Of a DNA stretch of 64,000 nucleotides, positions 1-47,661 are shown piece after piece (positions within the stretch are counted from its first letter, which is position 1; the number at the start of each line of letters is the position of its first letter). Source of the DNA: Mauremys mutica (lineage: Eukaryota > Chordata > Testudines > Geoemydidae); assembly GCF_020497125.1 (NCBI RefSeq), contig NC_059075.1:64437321-64501320 (forward strand). The letters are read 5' to 3'. The notes beneath the pieces were generated by a model. It made no database searches, was not told the DNA's origin, and saw only the letters and a program-made list of their open reading frames with translations. Position numbers and translations under genes: made by a program.

Positions 1-120
1 TCTCTTTGCCTGTGTGTCTATCTGTAAAATGGGGATGATCAACTTTGCTACCGTTCCGTGGGTTGTGAAGCTTAATTCATTATTGGTGTGAAATGTTTTC
101 AGATCCTCGGGGGAGAGATG
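1..120 (+). repeat. MIR-like SINE fragment
   Basis: The segment around CTGTAAAATGGGGATGAT is the conserved central-to-3' part of MIR/CORE-type SINEs, cut by the window edge. Confidence 0.45.
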
Positions 121-299
121 AGGGGGTGTTTGAGAAAGGCAGAGTATTGTTACTGCAGTATATTTGTAAATCGAACATTTAGTCAAACATTCCATATGGC
201 AAATGCATAGAAAATATGTTGCTGTTTCTGTATGGGTAATAGAGGGAGAGAAAGAGAAGCTGCTGTCTTATTCAGAGCTCATTATTTCCTGAGTTGTAG

Positions 300-34170
<33,871 letters not shown>

Positions 34171-36729
34171 CAAGAGACCAGATTGTTACTTAGCTTAACC
34201 TCACATATTCCTTGTGGGGAAGAAGGTATGGGAATTCTGGCTGGTCCCCAAAGTCATAAAGACATCCTATTAGACTTTGGGAGCTGTGTATGACCTTTGG
34301 CTGGAAGCATGAAATCTGTCTTGGTAACAGGAATTTTTTTCTATAACCAGATTATCTGTAAAATAACCCTGCTCTGCAGCTGAAGTATATACACACTTTC
34401 TTTTAGTACTGCTATCAGTGTCTATCTCATTGGAGATGGTAGACAATGGGATATTTCTTATTGGACCAAAAAATTATTTTTACATATATAAAACACAAAC
34501 TTTGGAGCTAAAAAGGTTTGCTCAAACCTTTTTCGTCTGAAAATATGGTGGTCCAGTGTAAAGGAATTATTACCTACCAAGTACCCTTCTGCATATCTCC
34601 TAATTAAAATGGATAGGTGGAATTAGGCTCAGCAGGAAACATCATCAGCCTAATATAACACCAGACACAAGATTTCCAGGAAGACTAACATCTTGGCATG
34701 TAGCTGGAATGACTGCATTTCTACTTATGGGTCTCTTTAATTGAATGGGCTTCACACAGAGATTCTAATTGTTATGCTTATTGTGCCTTGTAAGGCTTCA
34801 TGTCTGATCTTGGGTAATGTCTTACCATAACCTCCACCAATAATGTAAAACAGAGGAAGGTATTTAAGAGACAGAGGCTAAGGCAGGTGAGTCATAAACT
34901 TGACTCAATCTCAGGTATTCAGGGAGTATATATTCCCTGGCTGGGAACCACCTTCCTATTAATGTGCTATAAGGAGCTCTATGAAAGGTTTTTCAAAGTA
35001 TCATCAGGTGTTATTTTGGGCTGTGCTCAGTTACTTTGTACCCAAACAGCCTGATGTGGGCAGACTTACTTTACAAGGTTATATTACACCAGGAATGGAA
35101 TTTGAGTTGGGTAGGATCCAAGTTCCCGTATATTTCTATTCAGACCCAAACTTCTGCTTATAATGGAGATGGGAGACACCAGGTGACAAACTATATCCTC
35201 TTAAGGACTTCCAAGAGCCAAAGACTGTGGGGCTACATAGCATTTTATGCCAAATGTATTAAAGTACCCCCATCCCACTCATCCTTGTCTCTTCTCTCCT
35301 AGGACTTCATGCTTCCCAGAATGATGATATATAAATGACTTTAAACTTATACAAGTTTAGGGAATACTGCCTGTTCTGAAATGTCAATTACACAAGGTTA
35401 ATTCTATGTTAACTTTACTCCCCTATCCTCCAAATCAATTGTTATTTCAGCCATCAAGACTCACTTCAGATGGACAAGGCTAACAAGTTTAATAAATTTC
35501 AGTGTGTTACTCTGGTGAATCATTAAAGCCCTTCTGGTCAATAACAAATTTCAATATGAGAATACCCCTCTGGCATAGTTTTATTGTGAGAACAGTTTCT
35601 TGAGCAGCTCACTTAGACAGAGGAAAAGTGCACTAGGTTGGTATTTTTGAAGAGCTCAGTGCAAATCCTTTTTTGGATCTAAATACAATTAATAGGCCTA
35701 ATATAGGCTAAATTGTTCCACACCACAGAAGTCCTACTCGATTTGGCATGCTGAAACATTCTGTGGCAGAGAGATCCGTAACTCCAATAGCACTAGGTTG
35801 TTGTAATTCAGGATTTAGGCAATTTAGTAGATCATTGGTGGGGGAAACTTGCTCAGCACCCACCTACACTATACTGGCTTAAAAGAATTTTATTAGCCTC
35901 TTGCAGTCATGAATACCAAAGTTACTCACATACACAATAAACAGCTAAAGTTCATAAAAGTATACAGGACTCTTGTGTAGGATACTTGTCAGGAGAGATA
36001 GGCCCAATATACAAAAAATCAGGGGTGAAATCCTGGCCCCACTGGAGTCAGTGAGACTTTTGCCATTGACTTCAGTTGGGCCAGGATTGCACCCCAGATC
36101 TGTATCCAGAACCACACTTCCCCAAATTTCAGGGATGTTCAGAGCAGAAATAATTATTTAGTCCAATACAAGATGAGATCTAGGTGCAACATTTAAATCC
36201 AGATCTGGATCCAAAATTCTTCCTAATTCAGGGTTGTTAGGACTGAATCAAAACCCTCGATCCACTCTCTAATCATAACAGACTGCAATATGTTGTACTA
36301 GTAATATACATATAAAAATCAAATTGTGCTTTATTTTGGTGTGTAAAGTCAAATGATGGAAACTTTCAGATTAAGTTCATCTCATGCTGCAAAGGGCCTG
36401 ATTTGTTTCTGTCATTGTACAATGAAGCCAGTTAGTATCCACAAGGAGCTTCCGTCGCAGTGAACAGTAAAGGCATAATTTCTAATACATATTTGTTATT
36501 TGAAAAACAAATGTCAACCAACAAATTTATGTCAGGTGTGATTGTAGGATAGCACCGTGAATGCTAAGGTCACTTATCAATGGCTAGTCCCAAACCGTGC
36601 TACTTCAGCTGGGATGTTTCTGACTACCCAGTCCCACCAGTTCAAGAAACTGCCCTTGTTTATCATTTATAGCAGACATTGGTGATTTCAGATGTGCCCT
36701 GGAAGGCCTTGTGCTGGCTGCTCCTGTGA
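34171..36729 (+). other. Intergenic, 3' flank of HEATR4
   Basis: Should contain the HEATR4 3' UTR in its first part. No further coding exon or clear repeat end seen. The 34981-35302 open frames have no support. Confidence 0.45.
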
Positions 36730-36734
36730 CCAGC

Positions 36735-37435
36735 TGTAGCTGGGTGGTCACCCCACTCCTGCCCTGACAGGCTTAAAACAGCCCTGGGAGAGGGCTGTGT
36801 GTGTGGGGGGGTAAAGCTGGGCTGATTGGGGGAAGCAGCCTCAGGTGGGGCCCTGCCCCAATCAGGCCACAGCTGGCCCTATAAGAGGGCTGAGGGCCAG
36901 ACACTGAGAGACATTCTGTCTCTAGTTTTCTGAGAGAGAAGGACCTGGCTGCCTGGGAGCTGAGAAGGGTACCTAGAGTAAAGCAGTGCTGGGGAAGGGC
37001 AGAGGGAGCTGGGGAGCTCCAGACTAGCAAAACCCCAGGCTGCAGGCCTAGTTAAAAGCCTACAAAAGGGTAGTGGGGCTGCAGAGAGGCAGCCCAGAGA
37101 TAGGCAAAGGCAACAGGTCCTAACCCCATTGCCGATGATGAGTGGTTTGCAGTCTGCCCTAGGGAGTGGGGGCTAGATGATGACTGGTAGTAGCCACTGA
37201 GGCAAGATGGGGCTAGAGGGTTGGGGGGTTCCCCTGTGAGGGGACACCCAGAGACAGCGGGTTGCTGTTGGGGGCAGAACCCTGAAGTGGAGGGGCACTG
37301 GGGTCTGGGAGGGACATGGGGCGGGGGGCAGCGATGGGCGAGCCACTGGCCTGTAGAAGCGCTCTGGGCTGGAAAGAGCTAATTCCAAGATGACCAGCAG
37401 GAGGTGCTGTACCAGTGAGTTGTCACCCCACCACA
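36735..37435 (+). mobile_element. Solo LTR (701 bp)
   Basis: Begins TGTAGCTGGGTGGTC and ends CACCCCACCACA with a perfect 5 bp duplication CCAGC (36730-36734 and 37436-37440). A TATA box, GGCCCTATAAGAGG, near 36876 fits a plus-oriented U3/R boundary. The family is GC-rich and has no viral gene. Confidence 0.75.
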
Positions 37436-37758
37436 CCAGCCCAAAGGAATCTGGAGTGTATTTGAGAATTAAGACACCAGCTGCAGTGAACTGAGCAGAA
37501 ACAAGAATCCCATTCTAGAAATAGAAATGACAAATAAGAGACCAAGTGGGTTATAAAGCTGCTTTAGAGAAGTGAGGAGATCAGAGGTAGGCAATTGTGT
37601 TCTTTGCTTAGAGCACTAGAAAAGATCTCATCTGTCTATTCTGCCAGATCTAGACACAGGTTTTGTACAAGTATAATTATTTTGGTTAGGGGTGAATTTT
37701 TTACAAAGTGGTTATACCAATACAATACCTAGTGTTATACTGGCATAGAGGTGCCTTA

Positions 37759-39239
37759 GGCCTGGTCTACACTACAACTTTAGGTTAAATTTAGCAGCGT
37801 TGCCTCAATTTAAGCCTGGACCCGTCCACACGACGAAGTCCTTTTTTTCAACTTAAAGGGCTCTTTAAGTCCATTTCTTTATTCCACCTCCGATAAGGGG
37901 ATTAGCGCTGAAATTGGCCTTGCCGGGTCAAATTTGGGATAGCGTGGACGCAATTCGACGGTATTGGCCTCCAGGAGCTATCCCGGAGTGCTCCATTGTG
38001 ACCGCTCTGGACAGTGCTCTCAACTCAGATGCACTGGCCAGGTAGACAGGAAAAGGCCTGCGAACTTTTGAATTTCATTTCCTGTTTGGCCAGCGTGTTT
38101 GCAGAGCTCAGCAGCATGATGTGCACATTGCTGGAGCACGTTGCCCAGCCCGTACTTTGTGAGACGTCTATGACCATGTCCCTCTCGTCACCGCACTGCC
38201 ATTGCCTCCTCACCTGGTTTTGCGCAAAACAATAGTCTGCCATTGCTCTGATGGAGGGAAGGGTGACTGACGACATGGCTTACAGGGAATTAAAATCAAC
38301 AAAAGGGGTGGCTGTGCATCAAGGTGAAACACAAACAATTGTCACACAGAATGGCCCCTCAAGGATTGAATTCAAAACCCTGGGTTTAGTAGGCCGTTGA
38401 TGTCAGAAAACAAATCGGGTCAATTTCTTGTTTTGAGCCATCTATCTTTTAAATCTTAGGCTGGCAGCAGATGGTGCAGTACGACTGCAAGCCATCGTCA
38501 TCTCCTGGGTGCTCGGCAGAAGATGCTGCATTACGATTGCTAGCCATCATCATCTCCTGGCTGCTCGCCAGAACACGGTGCAGTATGAGTGCTAGCCATC
38601 ATCATCTCCTGGGTGCCCGGCAGAAGATGGGAATGACCTGGCTGAGTCACTCCCATGTCTGCCCAGGCACCCCTGACCAATCTCACCGAGGTTGGCTAAA
38701 AGAGCACCCAGGAATATGACGACGATGGCTACCAATCATAATGCACCATCTGCTGCCAAAAGGCAATGAGCTGCTGCTGTGTAGCAATGCAGTCCCACAT
38801 CTGCCAGCACCCAGGAGACGTACGGTGACAGTGAGCTGAGCGGGCTCCATGCTTGCCATGGTATGGCGTCTGCTCAGGTAACCCAGGAAAAAAAAAGGCG
38901 TGAAACTATTGTCTGCCGTTGCTTTCATGGAGTGGGAGAGGGAGAGAGGGGCCTGACGACATGTACCCAGAACCACCCACGACACTGTTTTTGCCCCATC
39001 AGACATTGGGATCTCAACCCAGAATCCCAATGGACAGTGGAGACTGCGGGAACTGTGGCATAGCTACTCACAGCGCAATTCTCCAGAAGTCAACGCTAGC
39101 CTCAGTACTGTGGACGCAGTCCGCTGACTTAATGCACTTAGAGCATTTTGTGTGGGGACACACACAATTGACTGTATAAAAATGATTTCTAAAAAAACGA
39201 CATATAAATTAGACCTAATTTCGTAGTGTAGACATACCC
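37759..39239. mobile_element. Harbinger derivative (1481 bp)
   Basis: Ends GGCCTGGTCTACACTA and TAGTGTAGACATACCC with TTA duplications (37756-37758 and 39240-39242). Parts near both ends match the 5796 element; the interior lacks intact genes. It sits inside an older MITE whose halves are at about 37665-37755 and 39243-39388. Confidence 0.85.
38473..38627 (+). repeat. Three tandem 52 bp units inside the Harbinger derivative
   Basis: GCCATCGTCATCTCCTGG, GCCATCATCATCTCCTGG and GCCATCATCATCTCCTGG recur at 38491, 38543 and 38595, exactly 52 bp apart. Confidence 0.85.
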
Positions 39240-39242
39240 TTA

Positions 39243-42200
39243 TTCTCCTCCCCAAACAGGAATAGTTGTACTAGTATAAAGATCCTTTATACTGACATAA
39301 TTGTATCTATTCCAGGGGAGTTGTACTGCTTTAACTATATTGGTATAGCTAAAGCAGTACAATTGTTATGTGTAGACAAAGCCTTAGTTATTGTCTGTAG
39401 GCTTGTTAATTTTCTGGATGTTTGAGGCCTTGCCTCTAGGTGGCAGATCAAGAATAATATTTCACACACTTCTTTTGATAGTCTATTCCCAGAATGTTTG
39501 AACACAATTCTTAGACTATATATATACACATTTAAACTTTCTTGGCAGGACTGATAGTTTGCCTTGGAATCTGAGTGTCATGAAGGTGAAAGCAGTGTGT
39601 GTGTGTAACATTATATTGTTTTATAGCAGGGTGAATACTGAATGTAGATGACAGCTAAGTATAGATCAATGGGGGGACATTTAAAAATCTCACCACCTAG
39701 ATTATTATGTGGGAATTATTGCTGGAATTAGTCTAGTGCAACTGATTCTTCTGCAGAATAACTACATTGAAGTTACTCTGGATACCACTATAACTGAGAT
39801 GAGAACCTAGCTTCTCTGCTCTAACATTAATGTATGTCATTTTCTACCACCATAGCTCTCAACTCTCCAACACCCAAACTGATTGACTTGGGCCTTTTTT
39901 ATATATGACTAAGACCCAAAATGAGGGCTATAATGGAGGTGGAAGCGTGAATTGATAGGGAGCTCTTGTCTTTCGTGGTGTAATGTTTTCTATGACCTGG
40001 TTTCAAGATTTTAGCCTTTCTGATGTCAATAACTGACAGAAATAAAGAGTGAGTCAACTAGTTCTCTAGGGGACAGAGGAAAATGTGAACCTCAGTTGAG
40101 GCTCAGTTTAACCTACTGCATCTTCAGGATGACTAAATGCCATATAGTTTTAATGCTGGATATAGTGTGTAGATATAGTGGTCCAAACTCATCTGGAATG
40201 AATTTAGCCCAGTATTTCTGGCAACCTTTTTAGGCAACTATACCAGTTCACCTAAAAAAGCTCAGTTGTATCACTCAGTAGCATCCTATACATCATTTAT
40301 CTTCAAATGAGCTTGTGCTGCTCCAGAACTAGTCTTACATGAGGGCTTGGAGTAGCCCTGGCTTCATAATAGGTGGACAGCAGGAACACAAGGTCCATCA
40401 CAGAGGCTCCTCATTAAGGACTAAAGTCTGCCTGCCTTCTCCTCTGTGGCATGGAAAGCTTCAGATGCTGCAGTGGCTATCCAGGAGGACAGAGTTTATG
40501 GAGGTCACTAAGGGATTTGCACCCACTCCATGGTGTGGAGCTCATTTCTGTGGGGATATCCCCTTTCTTCTTGTGCAGCAGGGTTTGGGTGGGAACAGGA
40601 ATGAGCCAGATAAGAATTAGGAGTGGGACTAAATAATCCACTGCTACGGAGTTTCACCAGGTGGCTTGACTCTCTGCAGCTGGAGAGTGGTTACAACCAG
40701 AGTGGTTGCAACTAGACAGCCTTTGAATGACTCAATGAAGGAGAGATCATTTTGGTTTCAGGCAGGAAAAGGGAGCCTAGAGAACCAGTCACAAAAGCTG
40801 CAAATTAGTAATGGTGTAGGTATCAGGGGCTAAGAACCATAAACTCAGAGTTGTGTTGCTGTTTTCATTCATATGCTGATATTTCAAGAAAAGTGATTAA
40901 AGGGAAAGAATAATGTAACTTAAAGCTTTTTAAATAAATAGAGGCAAAGGAGCATAGAATTCCTGTGAATTAATAGGTAATCCTCCGCTACTGCTTGCAC
41001 ATACATACTGGCAACAGGAGTTTCAATTAAACATTCTAATTAGAGCTTAGCACAACGTTACTCCAATTTTATGAGCATATCAGCCACATTGCCAAGAGCC
41101 ACACACATTTTAGTTAAGAGGACATAAAAGCATGTCGAGTAACTACTTATTAAAGAGCCACAAGTGGCTTCTGAACAGGGAAATAAAGGACACTTCAAAG
41201 AGATTTAGGTCTTTTAAAAACTCTATTCAATGTGCTGTCCTGAGAATTGAAATCTTGAGTTTTAAAATGTAACACTTAGCTCCCAGGAAGCCTGATCATG
41301 CCAGGGTATGAGTGCCCTTCTCTAATGGGAGTGAAAATGCTTGGTACCTTGCAGCATTAGGGTCATGATTAGTCTAATTTTTTTCACTTCTCTGTACGCT
41401 GGAAGAGCATCCTCTTTAGGGTCGAAATGCATTTGACAGGCCCAAAGTAGGCTTTATTTTTCCACTCCATAAAAGCCCTACTCAGCTCACTATAGAGCAA
41501 ATGGCCTGGCACTTTCTCTTTGTTTCTGGCAAAGCATTTAATACCAACCAGTCACTTTTAGGAAGTCAAATTAAGTTATATTCTTTTTCTCATTCTTACT
41601 TTGTTAGCAACCTGCACGCCACACTATCATTTATGCTCTAGCATCAAAAGAAACACCCACTATGGAAGAAGAGCATTTCAAGTCTGCTGCAGTAGATTTC
41701 CATAAACCAGAGCCCTGACAATCCTTTCCATTCAACCCAATGACACCCGCTATGTCAGCACTGTAAGGACACTGGGCAGGATTGTGAAATCTGTTCCTTA
41801 TTGTTGTTGCTGTAAAGTCCACAGCCAGATAACAAGACTAAGAGCTAATTCACAAGCCAGTTTCTCAAGAGCTATTCAGTAATTTCCCCTCCCCCCGCCC
41901 CATCATATGAATGCACTCACTCAGTGAAGCATCTCTTACCAGTAATCTTGGCCTATCTCCAGCTGCATTTCTCTCTTAGTGATTTTTCTTATCCTCTGTT
42001 TGTGGTCTGTAATCCTGGTTATCTTGTACACAGAGCCCTAGCAAGAAAATAAGTTTTCCCAAAATTTGAACAGTCCAATTAAAATAAATTAATACAAATA
42101 ATTAAAAGGCCCAGGGTCACTGTGAAATAATCAGACTGAAGAGGAGAGAAGTCTAAACAACTTCTCCTTCCCCGTATCAAAAGTAAATACATAAAAACTT

Positions 42201-42698
42201 GCAAGATAAAGCTGAAATTGTGCAAAAGATGTGATCCCCAGTTGAGTTGTCACATCTCATTCCCAGTAGGATCCTGCAGTCTATTTTATTGGGATTTATT
42301 AAGGTTATTTTTATGCTCACAATACAGACCATCCAAGGCTTGGTAATATTGAACAGATACCATCCGCAGTGCCTCTGTAGCCAGTGTGTAAACACAAAGC
42401 TGCAGACTCCCAGACTCCAGCCTTCTTGCTTTTCAAGGGAGGGAGGAGGAGAAGTGTGCCTGAGTGGGAAAATCCACATAATAAAATGAAAGAGAAGAGA
42501 AGCTGGAAGAAGTAATTGCACTATAGGATTACCTTTTGTATGCACAATTGAGACACAAGGTACAATCTAGCTGACCCCACCCCCATCCCACATCTAGTAT
42601 CAGCACAATAGACTTTTAATGTGCACAAAGCATGTTCTTGACAAGCTATTTGGGCAAGGCTTTTTCTCCCAATAACTATGCTAAAGGTATCAGTTTCA
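39243..42698 (+). other. Intergenic, no gene seen
   Basis: The right half of an older MITE ends at about 39388 (TGTGTAGACAAAGCC). Beyond it nothing with clear ends or splice-flanked coding sequence was recognised; the 40339-40636 frame has no support. Confidence 0.4.
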
Positions 42699-42703
42699 GA
42701 CCA

Positions 42704-43726
42704 TATAACGGGGGTTCCAGGGAGCCATGCTGAGGTTACTCAATTAGGGTGAATTGCAAAGAATGGGGTAGACAACCCCCAAAGCTGGTGAATATTCCAA
42801 TACTTAGATTTAGCAAGCCAGCATAAAACGGCTTCTATAATACCTCATGGGTTACCCAGAAGCTAAGAACACAGTTCCCTTAAAGCAACCCCACCCAGAC
42901 AGCCAAGTCAAATGTGATGAGGATTACTGAAAATCTTATTCATCATATAAGAAAATTCTACCAATCCCAAAAGATCAGACACATTACCTCCCAGATTAAT
43001 GAATATTTCAGATCTTACCCAAATACATGCTTACAGACAATCCTTATTATCTAAACTAAAGTTTTATTAAAAAGAAAAGAGAAAGAGTACTGGTTAAAAG
43101 ATCAGTATACATACTGACATGCATACAGTTTTGAGATCAGATTCATAGTAGTTGCAAAGAGTTCTTTCAGAATTAATCCATAGGTTATGGTCCAATGTTC
43201 ATATTCAGGTGATCCAGATAGAACTGGAGATCTCAGCCTTACAACTTAAGCTTCCCCTGCATGAAGCATCAAGCAGATCTGAGGTAAAAAGGATCAGGAC
43301 CCAAGGGTTTTTATACAGTTTCAGGCCTTCTTTTGACACTTTAAGTCCTTAGTCAAACAATAGGCAATCATGGAGACTTCATAGTAGACCTATTTTCTAA
43401 GCATCACCGGTAATTAGCTACAGGAGTTAACATAAGGCAATTGCCTGTTTTCCACCATTCGTAGGTGATTTGCTATACAGTTCAAAGAGGAATGAATACA
43501 GTGATTTCACTATTTTTACAGTTCATTTAGATGTTAGGATCTCATTTTGATATCTGAATTAACAGAATACAGCATAGATAGGGACTGCTCAATTACATTG
43601 TTAACCTCTAATAATATATATGAAAACACACAAAACCACAAACATTATCTACTAATATGTCCCTAAAGATTGAATATGGATCAATTAGCCTGAAAGCTGC
43701 TTAACCCTTTCTGGCCATGTGTCACA
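42704..43726 (-). mobile_element. Solo LTR (1023 bp)
   Basis: A perfect 5 bp duplication GACCA (42699-42703 and 43727-43731). The right end GGCCATGTGTCACA matches a TG...CA border read on the minus strand; the left end reads TATAACGGGGG where TG is expected, one base off. No viral genes. Confidence 0.75.
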
Positions 43727-44442
43727 GACCATTTTTTATCCTATCTCATGGAGGACATGCAAAGAGCAGCCCAGGATAAACAGGGATATAAAAGTGTTGT
43801 TCATGCCTTAAGCAATGTTTTATGGCACAGGAATTATTCAAATTCCTTTTGTATTAACAGTGACCAATTGCTGTATAGAAATTTGTCATTCACTCTCTAA
43901 GCAAGTTTCTGAAGAAGAAAACATCCTATGATTTTAGTGATCCCTGTTTGACATGACTGCTGGACTATAAGATCTTGCACACATCAAGGATTTTCTGAAA
44001 TCCTCCCACCGTCCCTCTGCCATCAGTGCAGCTCCACCAGTGGTAGCGGTATAAATGGGATGCCAGTGTTTTAACCATCATATCATCTAGATTTGCTCAC
44101 AGCACAGTTCGATGTCATGGTAGCAAAAATGCCTGCTTACACAATGCTTACACCTTTGCTAACACCGGTGAAGCTGCTCTAGGACTAGAGGAACAGTCAG
44201 AAATTTTGAAAAATTCTCACTGCTCATCCACACAGATAAGTTGTACCCCTTGAACTATACCAGTATAGTCAAAGTGATACAACATTCCCCCCTGCTCACC
44301 TCCTAGCATGGACACAGTTATACTGGTATAAAGGTGTTTTCCTTGGTTACATTATTCCTTACTGGAATACACTTAAGTCTTTGGCCCATTACACCATGCA
44401 TAATGTGATTAAATAATTGAGATTTATGTAATAACAATTTAG

Positions 44443-44530
44443 AATCAGAGTCAAAGAAGTGTAGGGCTGGAAGGGACTTCAAGAGGTCATTTAGTCCAGC
44501 CCTCTGCACTGAGGCAGGACCAAGTATACT
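44443..44530 (-). mobile_element. CR1 LINE 3' end, short
   Basis: GTAGGGCTGGAAGGGACTTC, then AGAGGTCATTTAGTCCAGCC, is the CR1 3' end in reverse orientation. Confidence 0.7.
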
Positions 44531-45902
44531 ACTATATACTATACTGAGGTGGGCATCTCATACTATACATTTGGGCATCTGGCATACTGCAGTGAGAATA
44601 TGAAGCTTGTACAGTATATTCATGCAGTTATAATAAATTTGTGCAAATGTTCTAAAGACCTTGGAGACGGTACAAATCTTACCTCTTCCTCTGTAACCAA
44701 GGAGGGCCTTGCCTGGAATGGATTTTAATCAAAGCACTTCCACTGGGTAGAAAAGGGCAGGACTTGAGGAGTGCCAAGACCACATCACCTGCATATCACA
44801 TGGAGCCCTGTTCTGTAGGGATTACTCCTCGAGTGAGGTTTGGGGGACAGGACAGGGGACACTAGGGTTTGGACTTTTAGATCTTCTGCTATGCAGACTC
44901 TACCAGTCATTAATTATCCCTAGAAAGCATAAGCAATTGCAGCTTCAGAACTTTGTTCCCAACCTGGGGCCTTGAGGGTTGATTCATTTCTCCTTCATCT
45001 GTGGAAGTCCTCTGTATAAAGCTTGGCTACATGCTGCAGGAATTTGCTCTTGGACCACTGCAGTGAGCGAAAGTGAAATTCAGTTAAAGACTTCCTTTAC
45101 AGCCATCTTTCTTCCTCCATCATATCCTCTCTTCCCCTTCTCTGTCATAAAACACTACCTAGGGGAGCACAGTTCAGCACCTGGTGGCACCAGCAGAGCC
45201 AAGAAGAGAAGCATCAGTGAGTTAATTTAAAATCTAAAGACTGGCTTCAAGATAAATAGCTATATAAATTGAATATAACCATAATGTATATTTGGGCTTT
45301 TTTTTTTTTTACATCTAATAGCAATACCCTTGGTTTATACTTACCAACTAAGTATGACATCATCTATGGAAGTGAAAATCACCCCATGACATAGAGATAA
45401 TATATTCCTTTGGAGTCCGAAGGTTTAAAGCTCAATGCTTAATCTCAAATTCTATGTTAGTGATAGTGAGTCCAGAGTCTAGCTTCAGTAAATAGGATGT
45501 AGAACTCAACCAAAGCCACCTGGAACATACCATATTTGAGGGACATGTCAGGTCAGAATTGGCTTTAGATTTTGTAAAAAGGTTTTAAAAAAATTAAGAT
45601 CAATAGATTTGTTTCCATGATTTATTAACATTTCAGCCGAAACATCTAAAATATATGTTAACATATGCCCTTGGAATCCAAACCATTGGTTTATTGTGTT
45701 AGTGTATCAGAATTGCAATGTGAAAGTGACTAGAAGTTGACAGTAAAAAGAAGTGAACTAACTAGCTTGTTTTCACTCTCCAAGCTGAATGATATGCAAA
45801 GGGATAGTGAAAAAATAAGACCTTTTTCAGTGTTAATACTAAAAAATGTTAATAATTAATGTTATTATATAATAATAATTAATGTTAATAAAATAATAAT
45901 GT

Positions 45903-46020
45903 TGTGGTTAATGCACTGCACTCAGGGCAGGAAGTCCGAGTTCACTTCTCACTTCTTCCACAGACTTCCTATTTGACTGTGGGCACCTAATTTAGCACAA
46001 AATTTTCATAAATCATCACT
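45903..46020 (+). repeat. MIR-like SINE, tRNA-derived head
   Basis: GTTGTGGTTAATGCACTGCA, then GAAGTCCGAGTTCACTTC, then CCACAGACTTCCTATTTGAC: a diverged A box/B box region followed by the core start. Confidence 0.5.
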
Positions 46021-46451
46021 AATTTTAATTATTTTTGGATGCCCATTTTGAGACCATGAGGGCCTGATTCTCTGTTGCTCCAGTCCTATACTTTGCTCAG
46101 AAAAATGGTGAGAGAGGTGCTTTAAGTAACTTTTGCACTTCTTCTATTCTTGGGGCAACTGGAGGCTCTGGGCTGCTGTAATTTATATTTTGGCTGGAAT
46201 TGAAGCCTTTAGTAGATGAGAATACCGCACAATGTATTCTGGCCATACCCCTCCCAAGTGTGTGGGTCACTTGGACACTGCATGCAAAACATTACCATGT
46301 CATTTCTGCTTGATTTTTTTGTCTCCTTGCTGAGTTTAGCAACTGAAGATTGCAGGGAGGGACACTGGTTTTTGCTCCCTCAATTTAGGTGAGAAACTAG
46401 AGAGAACAGTCTTGAAAATGCAGAATCAAAAGGGTTAATCTACCACTGGGG

Positions 46452-46776
46452 CAGAGGTGAAAATAAGCCGGTACAATCAGGTACGGCATACTGGCAAGAG
46501 CCAGTACACCACTGACCGTACCTGCAGGGGGCAGCTTCCTCAGGCTGGCGATTTAAAGGGCCTGGGGCTCCCAGCAGCGGCCGGAGCCCCCGGCCCTTTA
46601 AATGGCCGCCAGAACCCCACTGCCGGAGCCCTGGGGTAGCGGCGGCAGCCTGAGTCTCCGGTGGTGATTTAAAGGGCCTGGGGATTTAAAGGCCCTGCCT
46701 CTTCTGGTTGAGGCCTCACCCCCCTGCCCAGGACTCCGGATTACTGGTACATTCTTTAAGTTACTTTCACCCCAGT
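46452..46776. mobile_element. Non-autonomous hAT-like element (about 325 bp)
   Basis: Ends CAGAGGTGAAAATAAGC and AAGTTACTTTCACCCCAGTG are approximately inverted; flanks CACTGGGG and GACTGGGG match at 7 of 8 bases. The GC-rich interior has inverted GGGCTCC/GGAGCCC segments. Confidence 0.6.
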
Positions 46777-46899
46777 GACTGGGGTGAATATGTAGTATTC
46801 CCTCTTGATCATACAGTTCTGGTCACACTGTATGTCAAGCTCTGTCCTCTGGATTAATGGCTTATTTATTTAAAAGTATTCTATATAACTTGTTATTGT

Positions 46900-47060
46900 G
46901 TTATCTAAACAGTTCATAATGTCCCTTTAAGGTAGAGAAGTCTTCTTATCTCCATTTTATAGATGGGGAAATGGAGACACCACATATGTAACCTGTCATT
47001 CAGGAAGCCTGTGGTAGAGATAGGAACAGAACTCAGATACCCTGCCTCCTTGTACTGTGC
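46900..47060. repeat. MIR-like SINE fragment
   Basis: TCCATTTTATAGATGGGGAA, then ATGGAGACACC and GAACAGAACTCAGATACCCT, show the MIR core order. Confidence 0.5.
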
Positions 47061-47517
47061 CTAAAGCACAGTACAAACCTCCCTTTTGCCTTTCTCAGGA
47101 GGCTGAAGGTAGCTGCTATCTAGTGCATGCTGAGTCAGGCATGGTGACTTGTACTTTGAGAAAAATATGGCTACAAGTAGAAATGTAGGAAATGGGCAAC
47201 AATTTCTTTGAAATGTAATATGCATTTCAGAACTCTTGCATCTCAAATAATTAATTTTATTACACAATTTGGTTTTGACAAAATGACTAGTTTGGTATCA
47301 AAAGCACGCGAGAATTAAAATTCCAGCTCTGAAGCCCCCTTTTGGTGGACAAGTGTCCCCTTTCAGAGTGAAAATTTAGAGACAGATTGCAAATTGTTTT
47401 GGGTGAAATGGGCTATTTGAGTTCATACATTTGAAACCCGTAATATTTTAATAGTTTGACCTTGCCTAATGAATTTGAAACCCATCTAGAGCTCGACATC
47501 CCCCCCTCCGCCGCCGA

Positions 47518-47661
47518 ATGACACAATTAAAACGGGTTGGGGATTTAATCCAGGAGCATATTAATATACTTAAAACCTCCATGGGAATCCATAGCTCTAT
47601 GGGGACAGAGGAATTGCTTGAGCGAATTATCTCCAGCAAACGGAGAGTTAATTCTGTCCAG
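47518..47661 (+). CDS. Candidate first coding exon, unknown gene
   Basis: From ATG 47518 there are exactly 48 open codons to a good donor (GTCCAG/GTACTT), ending in phase 0. The sequence reads MTQLKRVGDLIQEHINILKT, then MGTEELLERIISSKRRVNSV, then Q: basic, probably helical, with no repeat character. Codon content looks ordinary. I do not recognise the protein. It lies about 350-450 bp upstream of the presumed NUMB first exon, at the edge of the CpG island, so it could be an alternative NUMB leader exon, a separate gene sharing the promoter, or chance. The Kozak context is weak (C at -3). Confidence 0.4.

Larger units (their letters stand above)
43732..46451 (+). other. Intergenic, repeats only
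   Basis: A CR1 end at 44443-44530, a MITE-like stretch around 44225-44345 with paired ACTATACCAGTATAG and ATACTGGTATAA, and a MIR-like head at 45903-46020. No gene seen. Confidence 0.4.

Noticed and set aside
36773..37436. Minus-strand frames of about 85 codons
   Set aside because: They fall inside a solo LTR; low stop density comes from the GC-rich sequence.
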